Assembly: GCA_945872065.1 (NCBI GenBank)
Contig: CAMBYH010000004.1
Span: forward strand, 1 to 64,000
Reading direction: 5' to 3'
DNA: 64,000 nt
DNA from: Arsukibacterium tuosuense
GTDB lineage: Bacteria; Pseudomonadota; Gammaproteobacteria; Steroidobacterales; GCA-2729495
Shown here: in pieces, positions 1-9,790 of the stretch
Layout: each line of letters opens with the position of its first letter
How positions within the stretch are numbered: the stretch's first letter is position 1
Notes under the pieces: generated by a model
The model's database searches: none
Told to the model about the DNA's origin: nothing
The model's input: only the letters and a program-made list of their open reading frames with translations
Made by a program: the position numbers and the translations under genes

Positions 1-298
1 CCGAGGTCGCCATAACCTCAAAGCCCACGCCTCTGGACATGATCGCTGTCATCAGGTGATTGCCCGCGAAGCGGTGGGTCATGCCCGTGCCGAACAGGAT
101 TACTTCCGGGTTCAGGTCCAGAGCGGCCTGAAAGTCGTCCAGTTGCAGTTCAGCGAGCGGTCTTGGCAGCCACCCGGGGATAATTCTGTCCACACTGACG
201 ATCACCGGTCCCTCGTAGCGTGTGCCGCCGATAAGCACCGCTTCCCGGGTGACCGACTGTATATAATTTCCTGAGCCCTTCTCGGCGTGCAGTTTCAT
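1..298 (-). CDS. Mth938-like (DUF498) domain protein, 3' part missing
   Basis: The reverse strand reads from an ATG at 298 without a stop to the window edge, giving 99 residues starting MKLHAEKGSGNYIQSVTREA. The internal stretch ALDLNPEVILFGTGMTHRF is the hallmark of the Mth938-like/DUF498 fold (PF04430), a small alpha/beta family of unknown biochemical role in bacteria; family members are about 120-130 aa, so roughly the last quarter lies outside the window. It is divergent from recJ, whose probable start lies only about 30 bp away, so both must use very short or overlapping promoters. Function is not known; the family call is from motif recognition only. Confidence 0.75.
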   Translation of the reverse strand, partial: MKLHAEKGSGNYIQSVTREAVLIGGTRYEGPVIVSVDRIIPGWLPRPLAELQLDDFQAALDLNPEVILFGTGMTHRFAGNHLMTAIMSRGVGFEVMATS

Positions 299-328
299 GG
301 CGCCTCTCCACTGTCTCCAGACGATAGC

Positions 329-2080
329 ATGAGCACCCGGAACACTGCGTCTGCCGCGCCCAGCGACTTCCGGTCGCGGTCAGTGCCCACTGGCCTCGTG
401 AATGCCTTGCCGCAGGACATGCACCCGGTGCTACGGCGGGTGCTCGCCGCACGGCAGGTCAGCCCAGCGGAGCTGCATCCCGCTCTTGGGCTCCTCCTGC
501 CCGTCGGTGAACTTCCGGGTGTTGGTCCCGCAGCCGAGCGGCTCGTCGCTGCCCGGACCCGCGGCGAAGGGGTCCTCATCATCGGTGACTTTGATGCAGA
601 CGGAGCGACCGCCACGGCGCTGACACTGACCTGCCTGCGAGCCTTCGGGTTCAGGGATCCCGGCTTCCTGGTGCCTGATCGCTTTACGCTGGGCTATGGC
701 CTGTCGCCAGGTATTGCCGATCTGGCAAAGGCCCGCGAGCCGGCCCTCCTGCTAACTGTCGACAATGGCATCACCAGCTTTGAAGGGGTTCGCCGTGCCC
801 GTGATCTGGGCATGGAGGTCATCATTACGGATCACCACCTCGCGGGGTCCGAACTGCCCGCCACGGGGCTGATCGTGAACCCGAATCTGACGGATTCGTG
901 TTTTGGAAGTCCTGCGTTATGTGGGGTTGGCGTGGCCTTTTACCTGATGGCGGAGACTGGCAGGCGACTGGCGGAGCTCGGCCTGGTGTCGGCAGCGCTT
1001 GCCAGAGAGACGGTCACTGGCTGCCTTGACCTGGTCGCGCTGGGTACCGTGGCGGACCTGGTAGCTCTGGACTTCAATAACCGCATCCTGGTTACAGAGG
1101 GCCTGAGGCGCATTCGTGCCGGGCGGACGCGACCCGGCATTGACGCTCTGTTTCGTGTTGCGGGAAAGTCTCCCGGAAGTGCCCGGAGCAGTGACCTTGG
1201 CTTTGCCATTGCCCCGCGGCTTAACGCGGCTGGACGCCTGACCGACATGACGCTAGGCATCGAATGTCTGCTGGCAGCCGATGAGGGGACTGCGCGAGGA
1301 CATGCTGCCCAGCTTGACGCGCTCAACAGGGAGCGGCGAACCCTGCAGGACCGGATGCAGGGAGAAGCACAGGTGTTGCTGGCGGACCTCTCTGAGGCCG
1401 CGTTCGTCTCCGGGGGCGCCTGCTGTATCTTCGATGAACGCTGGCATCCCGGGATAGTCGGTCTGGTGGCCAGCCGCATCAGGGAAATCACGGGTGAACC
1501 AGCTATAGCCTTTGCCCGTTGCACAGAGCCCGGGATGTTGCGTGGCTCGGCCCGATCAGTAGAGGGAATCAATGTACGGGACCTGATCGCCAATGCGCTG
1601 GCCAACGTCCCGGCCCTGGCAGTGCGCTACGGTGGGCATGCCATGGCAGCAGGCCTCACCCTGCCTGAATCCGCCCTTGCTGCCTTCAAGCGCGCCCTGG
1701 CCGATGAGCTCAAGCGGGTGCGTGACCCGCTGGGTGCTCCCGGCATCGTCTGGACCGATGGTGGTCTGCTGCCCGACCAGCTCCATCTGGAGTTTGCAGA
1801 GCTGCTTGCCGCTGCCGGCCCCTGGGGACAGGCTTTCCCGGAGCCATTGTTCGATAACATCTTCCGCCTGGCGGAGCAGCGGGTCGTGGGCGAGACGCAC
1901 CTGAAGCTTCAGGTGCAGCACCTGGATGGCGGGCCGCTGATAGAGGCAATGGCGTTTCGCCGACCCCCGCTCGCTGCCAGCCAGAACAGCCCGTTACGGC
2001 TCGTCTACCGCCTGGATGTCAATCACTACAGGGAGCGGCGAACGGCACAGCTGGTTGTTGAGCATCTGGATTGGGTCTAG
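329..2080 (+). CDS. recJ: Single-stranded-DNA-specific exonuclease RecJ
   Basis: RecJ is a 5'-3' single-strand DNA exonuclease of the DHH family that works in RecFOR recombination, mismatch repair and base-excision repair. From the ATG at 329 the protein is 583 aa, the usual RecJ length. Visible signatures are DFDADG (about residue 87), TVDNGIT and the DHH triad in ITDHHLAG (about 168-170), which coordinate metal, and a C-terminal DHHA1-type region with [14 protein letters not shown]. An in-frame GTG at 287 would add 14 residues but would overlap the start of the divergent DUF498 gene, so 329 is preferred. It lies immediately upstream of prfB, as in enterobacteria (recJ-prfB-lysS). Confidence 0.93.
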   Translation: MSTRNTASAAPSDFRSRSVPTGLVNALPQDMHPVLRRVLAARQVSPAELHPALGLLLPVGELPGVGPAAERLVAARTRGEGVLIIGDFDADGATATALTLTCLRAFGFRDPGFLVPDRFTLGYGLSPGIADLAKAREPALLLTVDNGITSFEGVRRARDLGMEVIITDHHLAGSELPATGLIVNPNLTDSCFGSPALCGVGVAFYLMAETGRRLAELGLVSAALARETVTGCLDLVALGTVADLVALDFNNRILVTEGLRRIRAGRTRPGIDALFRVAGKSPGSARSSDLGFAIAPRLNAAGRLTDMTLGIECLLAADEGTARGHAAQLDALNRERRTLQDRMQGEAQVLLADLSEAAFVSGGACCIFDERWHPGIVGLVASRIREITGEPAIAFARCTEPGMLRGSARSVEGINVRDLIANALANVPALAVRYGGHAMAAGLTLPESALAAFKRALADELKRVRDPLGAPGIVWTDGGLLPDQLHLEFAELLAAAGPWGQAFPEPLFDNIFRLAEQRVVGETHLKLQVQHLDGGPLIEAMAFRRPPLAASQNSPLRLVYRLDVNHYRERRTAQLVVEHLDWV

Positions 2081-2110
2081 CATCGCCGTTTTCCCGCATG
2101 ACGCCAGGCC

Positions 2111-3206
2111 ATGGAAACTGCCCAGATCAAGCTTTCAATCCGCGACCTCCGTGAGCGCAGTGGCGCTCTCAGGGGGTATCTTTGACTTCGACGCCAAGCT
2201 CCGCCGCCTGAGCGAGGTTCGCGAGGCCCTCCAGGATCCTGCTGTCTGGAATGATCCATCCCGGGCCCAGACTCTGGGCAAGGAGCAATCTGACCTTGAG
2301 GCTGTCGTCGCCCGCATTGAGAAGATTGATCGCGCTCTCGAGGACTCAGCAGGGCTCCTCGAACTCGCAGAAGAAGAGAACGATGAGGGGACCGTCGACG
2401 AGGTGCTGCGCGATCTGAAAGGTGTCAGTGCTGACGTCGAGCAACTGGAGTTCTCCAGGATGTTTTCCGGCAAGCTCGATGCATCGAATGCCTTTCTGGA
2501 CATCCAGGCGGGTGCTGGCGGCACGGAGGCGCAGGACTGGGCGGCCATGCTGCTCAGGATGTACCTCAAGTACGCGGAGTCAAACGGTTTTTCGGGCGAA
2601 ATGATTGAGGCTTCTTCGGGAGAGGTGGCCGGCATCAAGAGCGCCACTATTCATGTGGTGGGGCCCTACGCTTACGGCTGGCTCCGGACCGAGACCGGCG
2701 TGCACCGCCTGGTACGCAAGTCCCCCTTTGATTCAGGCAACCGCCGCCATACCTCCTTCGCAGCGGTCTTTGTCTCGCCGGAAATCGACGATGACATCGA
2801 GATCGAGATTGACCCGTCCGATCTCAGGATCGATGTCTACCGCGCCAGCGGTGCCGGGGGGCAGCACGTCAACAAGACTGAATCAGCGGTGCGGATAACC
2901 CATGTGCCGACGAATACCGTGGTCCAGTGCCAGAGCGAGCGCTCCCAGCACAAGAATCGAGCTACCGCCCTCAAGCAGATGCGCGCCAAGCTGTATGAAC
3001 TTGAGGAGCAGAAACGGCGCGCGGAAGCCCAGGCACTCGAGGACACCAAGTCGGATGTGGGGTGGGGGCAGCAGATCCGGTCGTATGTGCTCGATCAGTC
3101 CCGCGTCAAGGATCTCCGGACCGGGGTTGAATCCAGTACGCCGGACAAGGTTCTCGACGGGGACCTGACGAAATTCATAGCAGCCAGTCTCAAACAGGGC
3201 CTCTGA
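2111..3206 (+). CDS. prfB: Peptide chain release factor 2 (programmed +1 frameshift)
   Basis: RF2 terminates translation at UGA and UAA. The gene is in two frames. An ATG at 2111 opens 24 codons ([20 protein letters not shown] then RGYL) ending at an in-frame TGA at 2183-2185; a +1 shift that skips T2183 joins these to the main frame beginning DFDAKLRRL. The product would be 364 aa, against 365 in E. coli. The SPF anticodon-like tripeptide falls at about 204-206 and the peptidyl-hydrolysis GGQ at 249-251, as expected. A longer open frame from 2016 without the shift exists but overlaps recJ and lacks the conserved N-terminus, so it is not the start. The stop is followed 2 bp later by lysS, the conserved prfB-lysS operon. 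Confidence 0.97.
2171..2186 (+). promoter_or_regulatory. prfB programmed +1 frameshift site
   Basis: The sequence AGGGGGTATCTTTGAC matches the classical RF2 recoding site exactly: an internal Shine-Dalgarno (AGGGGG, 2171-2176), the slippery CTT codon (2180-2182), the UGA stop and a following C. When RF2 is scarce, slow reading of UGA allows the ribosome to slip to TTT and make more RF2, giving autoregulation. Confidence 0.97.
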
Positions 3207-3208
3207 CG

Positions 3209-4696
3209 ATGACTCAGGATGACAACAAGCTCGTTGCCGAGCGCCGGCGCAAACTGGCCGAGTTGCGAGCCAGCGGGTTCCGTTTCCCGAACGCTTTCCG
3301 GCGCAGCGCCCTGGCGGGCCAGTTGCACGCCGTCTATGCCGACTACAGCAACGAGTCCCTGGAGGCTGAGCCCGTCGAGGTTCTGGTTGGTGGGCGAATG
3401 TTGACCAAACGCATCATGGGCAAGGCGAGCTTTGCGACGCTGCAGGACCGCTCAGGCCAGATCCAGGTTTTTTTGCAGCGGGAGACCCTGGGCGAAGAAA
3501 GTTATGCGGGGTTCAAGAGTCTTGATCTCGGCGACATCGTCGGGGTGCGCGGCCTGATGTTTCGGACCAAGACCGGGGAGCTGAGCGTCAGGGCCACCGA
3601 GCTGACCTTGCTGACGAAGTCCCTGCAGCCACTCCCGGAAAAGTTTCACGGCCTGACGGATCAGGAGGTCCGGTACCGGCAGCGGTATGTGGACCTGATC
3701 GTCAATGAGGAGACCCGCCGGGTCTTCCTCGTCCGCACCCGGGTAGTGCAGTTTCTTCGCTCCTATCTCGACGCCATGGATTTCCTCGAGGTTGAGACGC
3801 CGATGATGCAGTCGATTCCCGGCGGCGCGGCGGCCCGGCCATTCATTACCCATCACAATGCGCTGGACCGGCAGCTTTACCTGCGCGTGGCGCCGGAGCT
3901 CTACCTCAAGCGGCTCGTCGTGGGTGGCTTTGAACGGGTCTACGAACTCAACCGCAACTTCCGCAACGAGGGCGTCTCAACCCAGCACAATCCCGAGTTC
4001 ACGATGCTCGAGTTGTACATCGCCTACGCAGACTACCGGACTCTGATCGAAATGCTGGAGAACCTGCTGCGCAGCCTCGCCGTACATGTTCTGGGCACGA
4101 CCGAAGTTGAGTACCAGGGTGCGACGTACGACCTGGCTACGCCATTCCGGCAGCTCTCAGTGGAGGAGGCTGTCCTGCAGTATGGCCCGGGTATTGTGGC
4201 GAGCCGCCTCCGCGATGTGCCGTACCTGCAGGGCGTGTGCGGCAGTCTCGGCATCCCCGTCAAAGCCGCGTTTGGTGCGGGCAAGCTGCTGATCGAGATC
4301 TTCGAGAAAGCGGCTGAGCATCAGTTGCTGGAGCCGACCTTTGTTACCGGTTATCCGGCTGAGGTTTCTCCGCTGGCGCGACGGTCCGATTCAGATCCGT
4401 TCCTGACTGACCGGTTTGAGTTTTTCATCAATGGCCGTGAGTTGGCCAACGGCTTCTCGGAGCTGAATGATCCGGAGGACCAGGCTGAGCGCTTCCGCTC
4501 TCAGGTCGCACAGAAGGACTCGGGCGACGAGGAAGCTATGTTCTACGATTCGGACTACATTACTGCCCTGGAGTACGGCATGCCTCCGACTGCCGGCCTC
4601 GGTATCGGAGTGGATCGACTCGTCATGTTCATTGCCAACCAGGCGTCGATACGCGACGTCCTGTTATTTCCTCACCTGCGAGACACAGCTTTGTAG
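3209..4696 (+). CDS. lysS: Lysyl-tRNA synthetase (class II)
   Basis: This 495-aa enzyme charges tRNA-Lys with lysine using ATP. An N-terminal OB-fold anticodon-binding domain spans roughly residues 60-150 ([18 protein letters not shown]), followed by a class II catalytic core. Motif 2 is seen in [18 protein letters not shown] and motif 3 in [14 protein letters not shown] near the C-terminus. Length is close to E. coli LysS (505 aa). It starts 2 bp after prfB and is almost certainly co-translated with it. Its TAG stop lies inside the first of two REP-like elements. Confidence 0.97.
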   Translation: MTQDDNKLVAERRRKLAELRASGFRFPNAFRRSALAGQLHAVYADYSNESLEAEPVEVLVGGRMLTKRIMGKASFATLQDRSGQIQVFLQRETLGEESYAGFKSLDLGDIVGVRGLMFRTKTGELSVRATELTLLTKSLQPLPEKFHGLTDQEVRYRQRYVDLIVNEETRRVFLVRTRVVQFLRSYLDAMDFLEVETPMMQSIPGGAAARPFITHHNALDRQLYLRVAPELYLKRLVVGGFERVYELNRNFRNEGVSTQHNPEFTMLELYIAYADYRTLIEMLENLLRSLAVHVLGTTEVEYQGATYDLATPFRQLSVEEAVLQYGPGIVASRLRDVPYLQGVCGSLGIPVKAAFGAGKLLIEIFEKAAEHQLLEPTFVTGYPAEVSPLARRSDSDPFLTDRFEFFINGRELANGFSELNDPEDQAERFRSQVAQKDSGDEEAMFYDSDYITALEYGMPPTAGLGIGVDRLVMFIANQASIRDVLLFPHLRDTAL

Positions 4697-4715
4697 GAGC
4701 GCATTCATGCGCGAC
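4693..4715 (+). repeat. REP-like palindromic element, copy 1
   Basis: The 23-nt sequence starts GTAGGAGC and contains a perfect 6-bp stem, GCGCAT-TC-ATGCGC, with a 2-nt loop. A 5' GTAG tetranucleotide followed by a short GC-rich palindrome is the form of REP elements known from Pseudomonas and relatives. The TAG of lysS lies inside the GTAG. A second copy in inverted orientation sits 288 bp downstream (5004-5026). Confidence 0.7.
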
Positions 4716-4734
4716 ACAAACCCCGGGGGGTTGC

Positions 4735-5001
4735 ATGGACGACGAGAAAATTAAGGTTCGAATCACCGAAAGCGACCAGGTCATTGAGGTGGTAGTTCTC
4801 AGTAAACGGCCTGACCGCATTGAGGTCGTTCTTGGCACCGGCATCCACAACGTGCGTTGCGAACTGCTTCCCACCCGTAATGGCAAGGCCTACTCCGGCT
4901 CGATCAAGGGGCGCGAAATCGTCTACGAGCGCACGCCGGAGCAGGTCAAGGTTGACCTTGATCGCCTGAATCCTGCGCTCAGGAAGTCACGGCCGCATTA
5001 G
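4735..5001 (+). CDS. Small conserved-type protein of unknown function
   Basis: The 88-aa product begins MDDEKIKVRITESDQVIEVV and is mixed alpha/beta in appearance, with alternating hydrophobic residues suggesting beta strands (IKVRIT, IEVVVL, RIEVVLG). No signal peptide, membrane segment or catalytic motif is apparent, and I do not recognise the family. It follows lysS by 38 bp and is closed in by two REP-like elements in opposite orientation, so it may be transcribed on the end of the prfB-lysS message. The ATG at 4735 is preceded by a G-rich stretch (CCGGGGGGTTGC) that can serve as a ribosome-binding site. Codon composition resembles its neighbours, so it is probably a real gene. Confidence 0.7.
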   Translation: MDDEKIKVRITESDQVIEVVVLSKRPDRIEVVLGTGIHNVRCELLPTRNGKAYSGSIKGREIVYERTPEQVKVDLDRLNPALRKSRPH

Positions 5002-5003
5002 GG

Positions 5004-5026
5004 GTTGCGCCTGAAGGTGCTCCTAC
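5004..5026 (-). repeat. REP-like palindromic element, copy 2 (inverted)
   Basis: Read on the minus strand, the 23 nt begin GTAGGAGC and end GCGCAAC, like copy 1 (GCGCGAC). The stem is GCACCT-TC-AGGCGC with one mismatch. The TAG stop of ygfZ lies in the GTAG, just as the lysS stop does in copy 1. The two copies therefore point towards each other across the 88-aa gene. Confidence 0.65.
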
Positions 5027-5868
5027 AGGGGGACCTCGTAGGGGAGTTCAAGGTGGAGGACGGGCTGGTGTCTGGCCTCGTCGAGGAAGAACGGGCCCGG
5101 TAGGTCGTCCAGAACGATCACTGCCAGGAACTCACAGCCAGCAGTCGCAGGGGCTGCACTGACGACCTGACCGACGACCCCGCGCTCCCCATACAGAGTC
5201 TGGCTCGGAGCGGGAGGGGTGCCAGCCGCCGAGAAGCGCAACATGCGGCGCTTCACCCTACCCAGGTACTTCATCCTGGCCACGATCTCCTGGCCGGTGT
5301 AGCAACCCTTCGTAAAGCTGATCCCGTCGAGGAGGTCCAGATTCACCATCTGGGGGACAAACTCGCCTGAAGTTGATCCGACGACCGTTGGGATGCCCGC
5401 CTGGATGTCTGCCAGTTGCCACAGTGCGCGTGGGCCCGGGGTGGCGTCGATCGCGCGACCGTCCGCAGAAGCTGCCAGGAACAGGTGCCGCTGATGGTCC
5501 CCCAGGACGCGCACGAGGTGTCCCGGGGCGGACAGGCCCGGCCCGCCCAGCAGGCCGACGACGGCAGTGTCCATCAGCGTTGCGGCGGCCTTCGCCCGCA
5601 GAATGTACATTCGCGCCCGCTTCAGGACAGCCTCAGCAATATCCGCTGGCACCAGCAGGGCCAGAGCCTCCTCCCCGCCAGCTGACATGCTGAAGAGATG
5701 TCCCGCAAACAGCAGGCGCCCCTTGGGATCTGCCCAGCCGGCCATCACAGTGGCGTCGGCCCGGGCGCTGGCCACATCCTGGGTCAGCTGGCCCTGCAGA
5801 AAACTGTGGCGATCGGGTCCACTGACGGCGAGGACGCGGAGATCATCCAGAACAACGCTGCGTAGCAC
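5023..5868 (-). CDS. ygfZ: Folate-binding Fe-S cluster repair protein YgfZ
   Basis: YgfZ is a tetrahydrofolate-binding protein related to the glycine-cleavage T protein that supports iron-sulfur enzyme assembly or repair. The diagnostic loop KGCYTGQEIVAR is present near residue 190, including the conserved cysteine. From the GTG at 5868 (VLRSVVLDDLRVLAVSGPD) the protein is 281 aa, in the family range; the open frame extends further upstream to 6414 but that part runs over the sdh leader and sdhC and has no family similarity. It is divergent from sdhCDAB, whose SdhB subunit is Fe-S dependent, and its stop overlaps REP copy 2. Confidence 0.88.
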   Translation of the reverse strand: MLRSVVLDDLRVLAVSGPDRHSFLQGQLTQDVASARADATVMAGWADPKGRLLFAGHLFSMSAGGEEALALLVPADIAEAVLKRARMYILRAKAAATLMDTAVVGLLGGPGLSAPGHLVRVLGDHQRHLFLAASADGRAIDATPGPRALWQLADIQAGIPTVVGSTSGEFVPQMVNLDLLDGISFTKGCYTGQEIVARMKYLGRVKRRMLRFSAAGTPPAPSQTLYGERGVVGQVVSAAPATAGCEFLAVIVLDDLPGPFFLDEARHQPVLHLELPYEVPL

Positions 5869-6135
5869 TGAAAGCCTTGGATTATGGGCAGTTAGCTGGT
5901 GCCCGGTGTGGAGATAGGTGGTACATTCTGGCACAATATAGTTGTGAAAAAGTCCCAACACGTTGAGCCCCCGGTGAGCGAATCCGCCATGGTTGGCCTG
6001 ACGGTGCCTGAGGCTGGTGTTCCCCCTCCTGCGCCCCCGCCCCGGGAGATCGGGGGTCCGGCGGGCCCCGACCCCACTCGTTTCGGCGACTGGGAACGCG
6101 GTGGCCGCTGCATCGACTTCTGAGTGGAGTACCCC

Positions 6136-6543
6136 ATGTCCCCCCCAGTCTCGCGGCCACGTTCGCCGCCTTTGTCCCCGCATCTCCAGGTTTATCGGTG
6201 GCAGATCAGCAATACCCTGTCGATCCTCCATCGACTCACCGGTGTGGCATTGGCCTTTGGTGGCCTCGCGCTGGTGGGCTGGCTGCTCGCTCTGGCATCT
6301 GGTCAGGCAGCGTATGCGGCGGCTAACTGGGTTCTGACCAGCTTCCCGGGCCAGGCCTTCCTGATTGGCTGGACCTTCTGTTTTTTTTACCACTTCTGTA
6401 ACGGTTTGCGGCATCTGTTCTGGGATGCCGGTTTCGGCTTTGACAAAGCGGTAGCTCGTAAGTCGGGCCTTGCAGTTGTTGCCGCCGCGAGCGTGCTGAC
6501 GGTCATTTTCTGGGTCGTAGCCCTCACCGGGGTGGTGGAATGA
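6136..6543 (+). CDS. sdhC: Succinate dehydrogenase cytochrome b556 subunit SdhC
   Basis: SdhC is one of the two membrane anchors of complex II and takes part in heme b and ubiquinone binding. The 135-aa protein has three hydrophobic segments and the signatures SPHLQVYRWQ, LSILHRLTG and HFCNGLRHLFWD, where the second His is the expected heme ligand region. ATG 6136 is chosen over the in-frame GTG at 6124 because it begins just before the conserved N-terminal segment. A GC-rich hairpin (6050-6071) lies in the leader between ygfZ and sdhC. The stop overlaps the sdhD start by 4 bp. Confidence 0.93.
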   Translation: MSPPVSRPRSPPLSPHLQVYRWQISNTLSILHRLTGVALAFGGLALVGWLLALASGQAAYAAANWVLTSFPGQAFLIGWTFCFFYHFCNGLRHLFWDAGFGFDKAVARKSGLAVVAAASVLTVIFWVVALTGVVE

Positions 6544-6926
6544 GTCTGAAATCCCCGCTCGGCCGTGTACTCGGCCTGGGCTCGTCCGGTACCGGAACTG
6601 AACATTGGGTTGGCCAGCGCCTCAGCGCGATCGCTCTGGTGCCGCTGACGCTCTGGTTTCTCCTCTCGTTGCTGGCGTTCCCCGCGCTGGACTTCTATGC
6701 GGTCACAGCCTGGGTTGCCGCTCCACTGCACGCAGTTCTACTCGTGCTCCTGGTTATTGCACTGGTGTACCACTCGAGTCTCGGTACGCAGGTTGTCGTC
6801 GAGGATTACGTTCACGCCCCAGGCCCGCGGACGCTAATGCTGATCATTCTTCGCCTGGTGCACATTGCTCTCGCGGTGGCGGGTATTCTTGCCGTATTTC
6901 TGATTGCCACCAGGGCGCCCCTATGA
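6540..6926 (+). CDS. sdhD: Succinate dehydrogenase membrane anchor SdhD
   Basis: This 128-aa protein is the second hydrophobic subunit of succinate dehydrogenase. Three membrane segments are evident (about 30-50, 58-80 and 98-122). The segment [18 protein letters not shown] corresponds to the family's H-W-x-x-QR quinone-site region, and [17 protein letters not shown] carries the heme-proximal histidine and the typical DYVH ending. Start and stop both overlap neighbours by 4 bp (ATGA), indicating tight translational coupling from sdhC to sdhA. Confidence 0.93.
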   Translation: MSLKSPLGRVLGLGSSGTGTEHWVGQRLSAIALVPLTLWFLLSLLAFPALDFYAVTAWVAAPLHAVLLVLLVIALVYHSSLGTQVVVEDYVHAPGPRTLMLIILRLVHIALAVAGILAVFLIATRAPL

Positions 6927-8710
6927 CCACGTCCTACACCTTCATTGATCACACCTATGATGTCGTCGTTGTTGGTGCCGGAGGAGCAGGGCTTCGGGCA
7001 ACAGTCGGGCTGTGCGAGGCTGGCTTGTCCACTGCCTGCCTTACCAAGGTTTTTCCGACGCGCAGTCACACTGTGGCAGCCCAGGGTGGGATCAGTGCGG
7101 CCCTGGGCAACATGGGTGAAGACAACTGGCGTTGGCACATGTACGACACCGTCAAGGGCTCTGACTGGCTCGGAGACCAGGATGCCATTGAGTACATGTG
7201 CAAGGAGGCCCCTGCAGCCGTGGTGGAACTCGAGCACTACGGTGTGCCATTTTCCCGAACGGAAGACGGCAGGATCTATCAGCGGCCCTTTGGTGGCATG
7301 ACGACCAATTTTGGCAAGGGTACCGCTCAGCGTACCTGTGCGGCGGCAGATCGTACGGGCCACGCGATGCTGCATACGCTTTACCAGCAGTCGCTGAAGC
7401 ACGAGGCCAACTTCTTTATCGAGTTCTTTGCCATTGACCTGCTGATGGAGGATGGCGAGTGCAGGGGCGTGGTGGCTCTGGAGATGGCTACAGGCCAGCT
7501 GCACCGGTTCCGTGCCCAGCGCACCATTCTCGCCACCGGCGGCTATGGTCGTGCCTACTTTTCCTGCACCTCGGCCCACACCTGCACAGGCGATGGCAGC
7601 GCGATGGCGCTCCGGGCCGGACTCCCGCTGCAGGACATGGAGTTCGTTCAGTTTCATCCAACGGGCATCTATGGTTCAGGCTGCCTCATCACGGAGGGTG
7701 CCCGCGGCGAGGGTGGTTACCTGACCAACTCGTCCGGTGACCGATTCATGGAGCGCTATGCGCCGAACGCCAAGGACCTGGCTTCCCGCGATGTGGTCAG
7801 TCGCGCCATGACTATTGAGATCAGGGAAGGTCGTGGCGTTGGTCCGGACAAGGACCACATATTTCTCCATCTCGAGCACCTGGGTCCCGGTGTCATCCAG
7901 GAACGACTGCCCGGGATTGCAGAGACTGCACGTATTTTTGCTGGAATAGATGTCACGCGGGAGCCGATTCCCGTGCTGCCGACTGTTCACTACAACATGG
8001 GTGGGGTTCCTACCAACATGCATGGCGAGGTCGTCACGCTGAAGAATGGCAACCCCGAATCCCTGGTGCCGGGCCTGATGGCCATCGGCGAGGCTGCCTG
8101 CGTGTCCGTCCACGGCGCTAATCGCCTCGGGTCCAACTCACTCCTCGACCTGGTGGTCTTTGGTCGGTCTGCCGCCCAGCGGTGCGCCGAAATGGTAATT
8201 GGTGGCGCTCGTCAGAAAGCCTTGAGGGCTGACTCCTCGGATCTGGCCGTCACGCGTCTGGACCGTCTGCGTAACGCGCAGGGTACACGGGGCACGGCTG
8301 AGATCCGGCTGGAGATGCAGCGGATCATGCAGGCACACGCCGCCGTGTTCCGCACCGGCGAATCCCTGGAGGCCGGCATCGAGGCGCTGCGCAAGTGCTG
8401 CGCGGCCTTCGGCGACGTTAGGGTGACGGATCGCAGCCTGATCTGGAATACCGATCTGATGGAAACACTGGAGCTCGATAACCTGCTTGGTCAGGCGATG
8501 GTTACCATCACTGGGGCTGCTCGCCGCCACGAGAGTCGCGGCGCCCATGCCCGGGAGGATTTTCCCGCCCGGGACGATGAGCAGTGGCTAAAGCACACGC
8601 TGGCCTGGATCGATTCCGCGGGGCAGGTGCGCCTCGATTTCCGACCGGTCAAACTGCAGACCCTTACCGACGATGTCGAGACGATTGCGCCAAAGGCGCG
8701 AACGTACTAG
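6923..8710 (+). CDS. sdhA: Succinate dehydrogenase flavoprotein subunit SdhA
   Basis: SdhA oxidises succinate to fumarate with covalently bound FAD. The 595-aa protein begins [20 protein letters not shown]; the dinucleotide-binding GAGGAG motif lies at 18-23 and the FAD-linked histidine in [10 protein letters not shown] at about residue 49. [21 protein letters not shown] is the active-site segment and [18 protein letters not shown] the conserved C-terminal flavin segment. A longer frame opening at 6605 overlaps sdhD and is not used; ATG 6923 overlaps the sdhD stop. Flavinylation would be assisted by SdhE encoded downstream. Confidence 0.97.
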   Translation: MTTSYTFIDHTYDVVVVGAGGAGLRATVGLCEAGLSTACLTKVFPTRSHTVAAQGGISAALGNMGEDNWRWHMYDTVKGSDWLGDQDAIEYMCKEAPAAVVELEHYGVPFSRTEDGRIYQRPFGGMTTNFGKGTAQRTCAAADRTGHAMLHTLYQQSLKHEANFFIEFFAIDLLMEDGECRGVVALEMATGQLHRFRAQRTILATGGYGRAYFSCTSAHTCTGDGSAMALRAGLPLQDMEFVQFHPTGIYGSGCLITEGARGEGGYLTNSSGDRFMERYAPNAKDLASRDVVSRAMTIEIREGRGVGPDKDHIFLHLEHLGPGVIQERLPGIAETARIFAGIDVTREPIPVLPTVHYNMGGVPTNMHGEVVTLKNGNPESLVPGLMAIGEAACVSVHGANRLGSNSLLDLVVFGRSAAQRCAEMVIGGARQKALRADSSDLAVTRLDRLRNAQGTRGTAEIRLEMQRIMQAHAAVFRTGESLEAGIEALRKCCAAFGDVRVTDRSLIWNTDLMETLELDNLLGQAMVTITGAARRHESRGAHAREDFPARDDEQWLKHTLAWIDSAGQVRLDFRPVKLQTLTDDVETIAPKARTY

Positions 8711-8735
8711 CGCCAAAGGAGCGTTCAAGTTAGCC

Positions 8736-9530
8736 ATGGCTGAATTTCGTCTCCCCGCCAAGTCCCGCGTTGCCAAGGGCAAGACCCATGGTGCCCCTGG
8801 CAATGTCTCTGCGCCGGGCAAGGTACGGCAGTTCCAGATCTACCGATACGACCCCGACACCGGTGAGAATCCCCGGCTAGATACTTATGCCGTGGATACT
8901 GGCCGCTGCGGCCCGATGGTTCTGGATGTCCTGATCAAGATCAAGAACGAGATTGATTCGACCCTGACGTTTCGCCGTTCCTGTCGCGAAGGAATCTGCG
9001 GTTCCTGCGCGATGAATATCGACGGGGTGAATACGCTGGCGTGCATCCAGGCTGTCGCTGACATCCAGGGCGACGTCAGGATCTACCCCCTGCCGCACCT
9101 GCCGGTAGTCAAGGATCTGGTGCCGGACCTCACCAACTTCTACGCCCAGTACGCGTCGATCAAGCCGTGGCTGCAGACCCGGACTCCACCCCCGCCGCCT
9201 GACCGGGAGCGGCTCCAGTCAAAGGAAGATCAGGAACTGATCAACAGCCCGTCCGCCTGCATTCTTTGCGCCTGCTGTTCGACCAGTTGCCCGAGCTACT
9301 GGTGGAACAGTGACCGGTACCTGGGTCCTGCAGCGCTGCTGGCTGCCTACCGTTGGCTGGTTGATACGCGGGATGAAGCCACGGGGTCGCGCCTTGATGA
9401 TCTTGAGGATCCGTTCCGGCTGTATCGCTGCCATACCATCATGAACTGCACGAACGCCTGTCCCAAGGATCTGAATCCGGCGAAGGCGATTGCAGCCACG
9501 AAGCGCCTGCTCGCCGAGCGTCGTCTCTAG
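8736..9530 (+). CDS. sdhB: Succinate dehydrogenase iron-sulfur subunit SdhB
   Basis: SdhB relays electrons from FAD to quinone through three Fe-S clusters. Cysteine sets are visible for the 2Fe-2S cluster ([16 protein letters not shown], then LAC), the 4Fe-4S cluster ([16 protein letters not shown]) and the 3Fe-4S cluster ([17 protein letters not shown]). The 264-aa protein has a somewhat longer basic N-terminus than E. coli SdhB ([20 protein letters not shown]). AAAGGAG at about 8715 is the likely ribosome-binding site, rather far from the ATG at 8736; the frame is open upstream to 8673, overlapping sdhA, but has no conserved sequence there. Confidence 0.95.
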   Translation: MAEFRLPAKSRVAKGKTHGAPGNVSAPGKVRQFQIYRYDPDTGENPRLDTYAVDTGRCGPMVLDVLIKIKNEIDSTLTFRRSCREGICGSCAMNIDGVNTLACIQAVADIQGDVRIYPLPHLPVVKDLVPDLTNFYAQYASIKPWLQTRTPPPPPDRERLQSKEDQELINSPSACILCACCSTSCPSYWWNSDRYLGPAALLAAYRWLVDTRDEATGSRLDDLEDPFRLYRCHTIMNCTNACPKDLNPAKAIAATKRLLAERRL

Positions 9531-9541
9531 CCCCGCAGGTT

Positions 9542-9790
9542 TTGGACGCCACTCGACTGGCCCGCCTGCGCTGGAGCTGCCGCCGGGGGATGCGGGAGCT
9601 GGACGTACTGCTGGTGCGCTTTCTGGAGCGCGAGTTCCCTGCGGTGGAGCCACCGGTGCAGGCGGCCTTCGAGCTGCTTCTTTCTGCACAGGATCCCGAG
9701 ATTGTCGACTTGCTCGCCGGGCGCATGATCGCCGAGGATCCTGCGCTCAACGATGTCATCCAACGGCTTCTTGCTCAGTCTCGACATTGA
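9542..9790 (+). CDS. sdhE: FAD assembly factor SdhE
   Basis: SdhE (YgfY/CptB) promotes covalent attachment of FAD to SdhA. The 82-aa helical protein contains the family signature RRGMRELD at residues 14-21, with the Arg-Gly dipeptide needed for flavinylation. The likely start is TTG at 9542, 12 bp after sdhB. No ATG precedes the conserved motif. Its 3' end overlaps ygfX by 38 bp, the same gene pair as E. coli ygfY-ygfX (cptBA). Confidence 0.88.
   Translation: MDATRLARLRWSCRRGMRELDVLLVRFLEREFPAVEPPVQAAFELLLSAQDPEIVDLLAGRMIAEDPALNDVIQRLLAQSRH

Noticed and set aside
255-272. TATA-rich stretch resembling a -10 box for recJ
   Set aside because: It lies inside the coding sequence of the DUF498 gene and no -35 is found at the right distance.
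2016-2183. Extended prfB frame from 2016
   Set aside because: It overlaps recJ and ignores the exact RF2 frameshift site; the correct N-terminus is encoded from 2111 in the other frame.
5869-6414. Upstream extension of the ygfZ frame
   Set aside because: The extension covers the sdh leader and the start of sdhC and shows no similarity to YgfZ; the GTG at 5868 begins at the conserved N-terminus.
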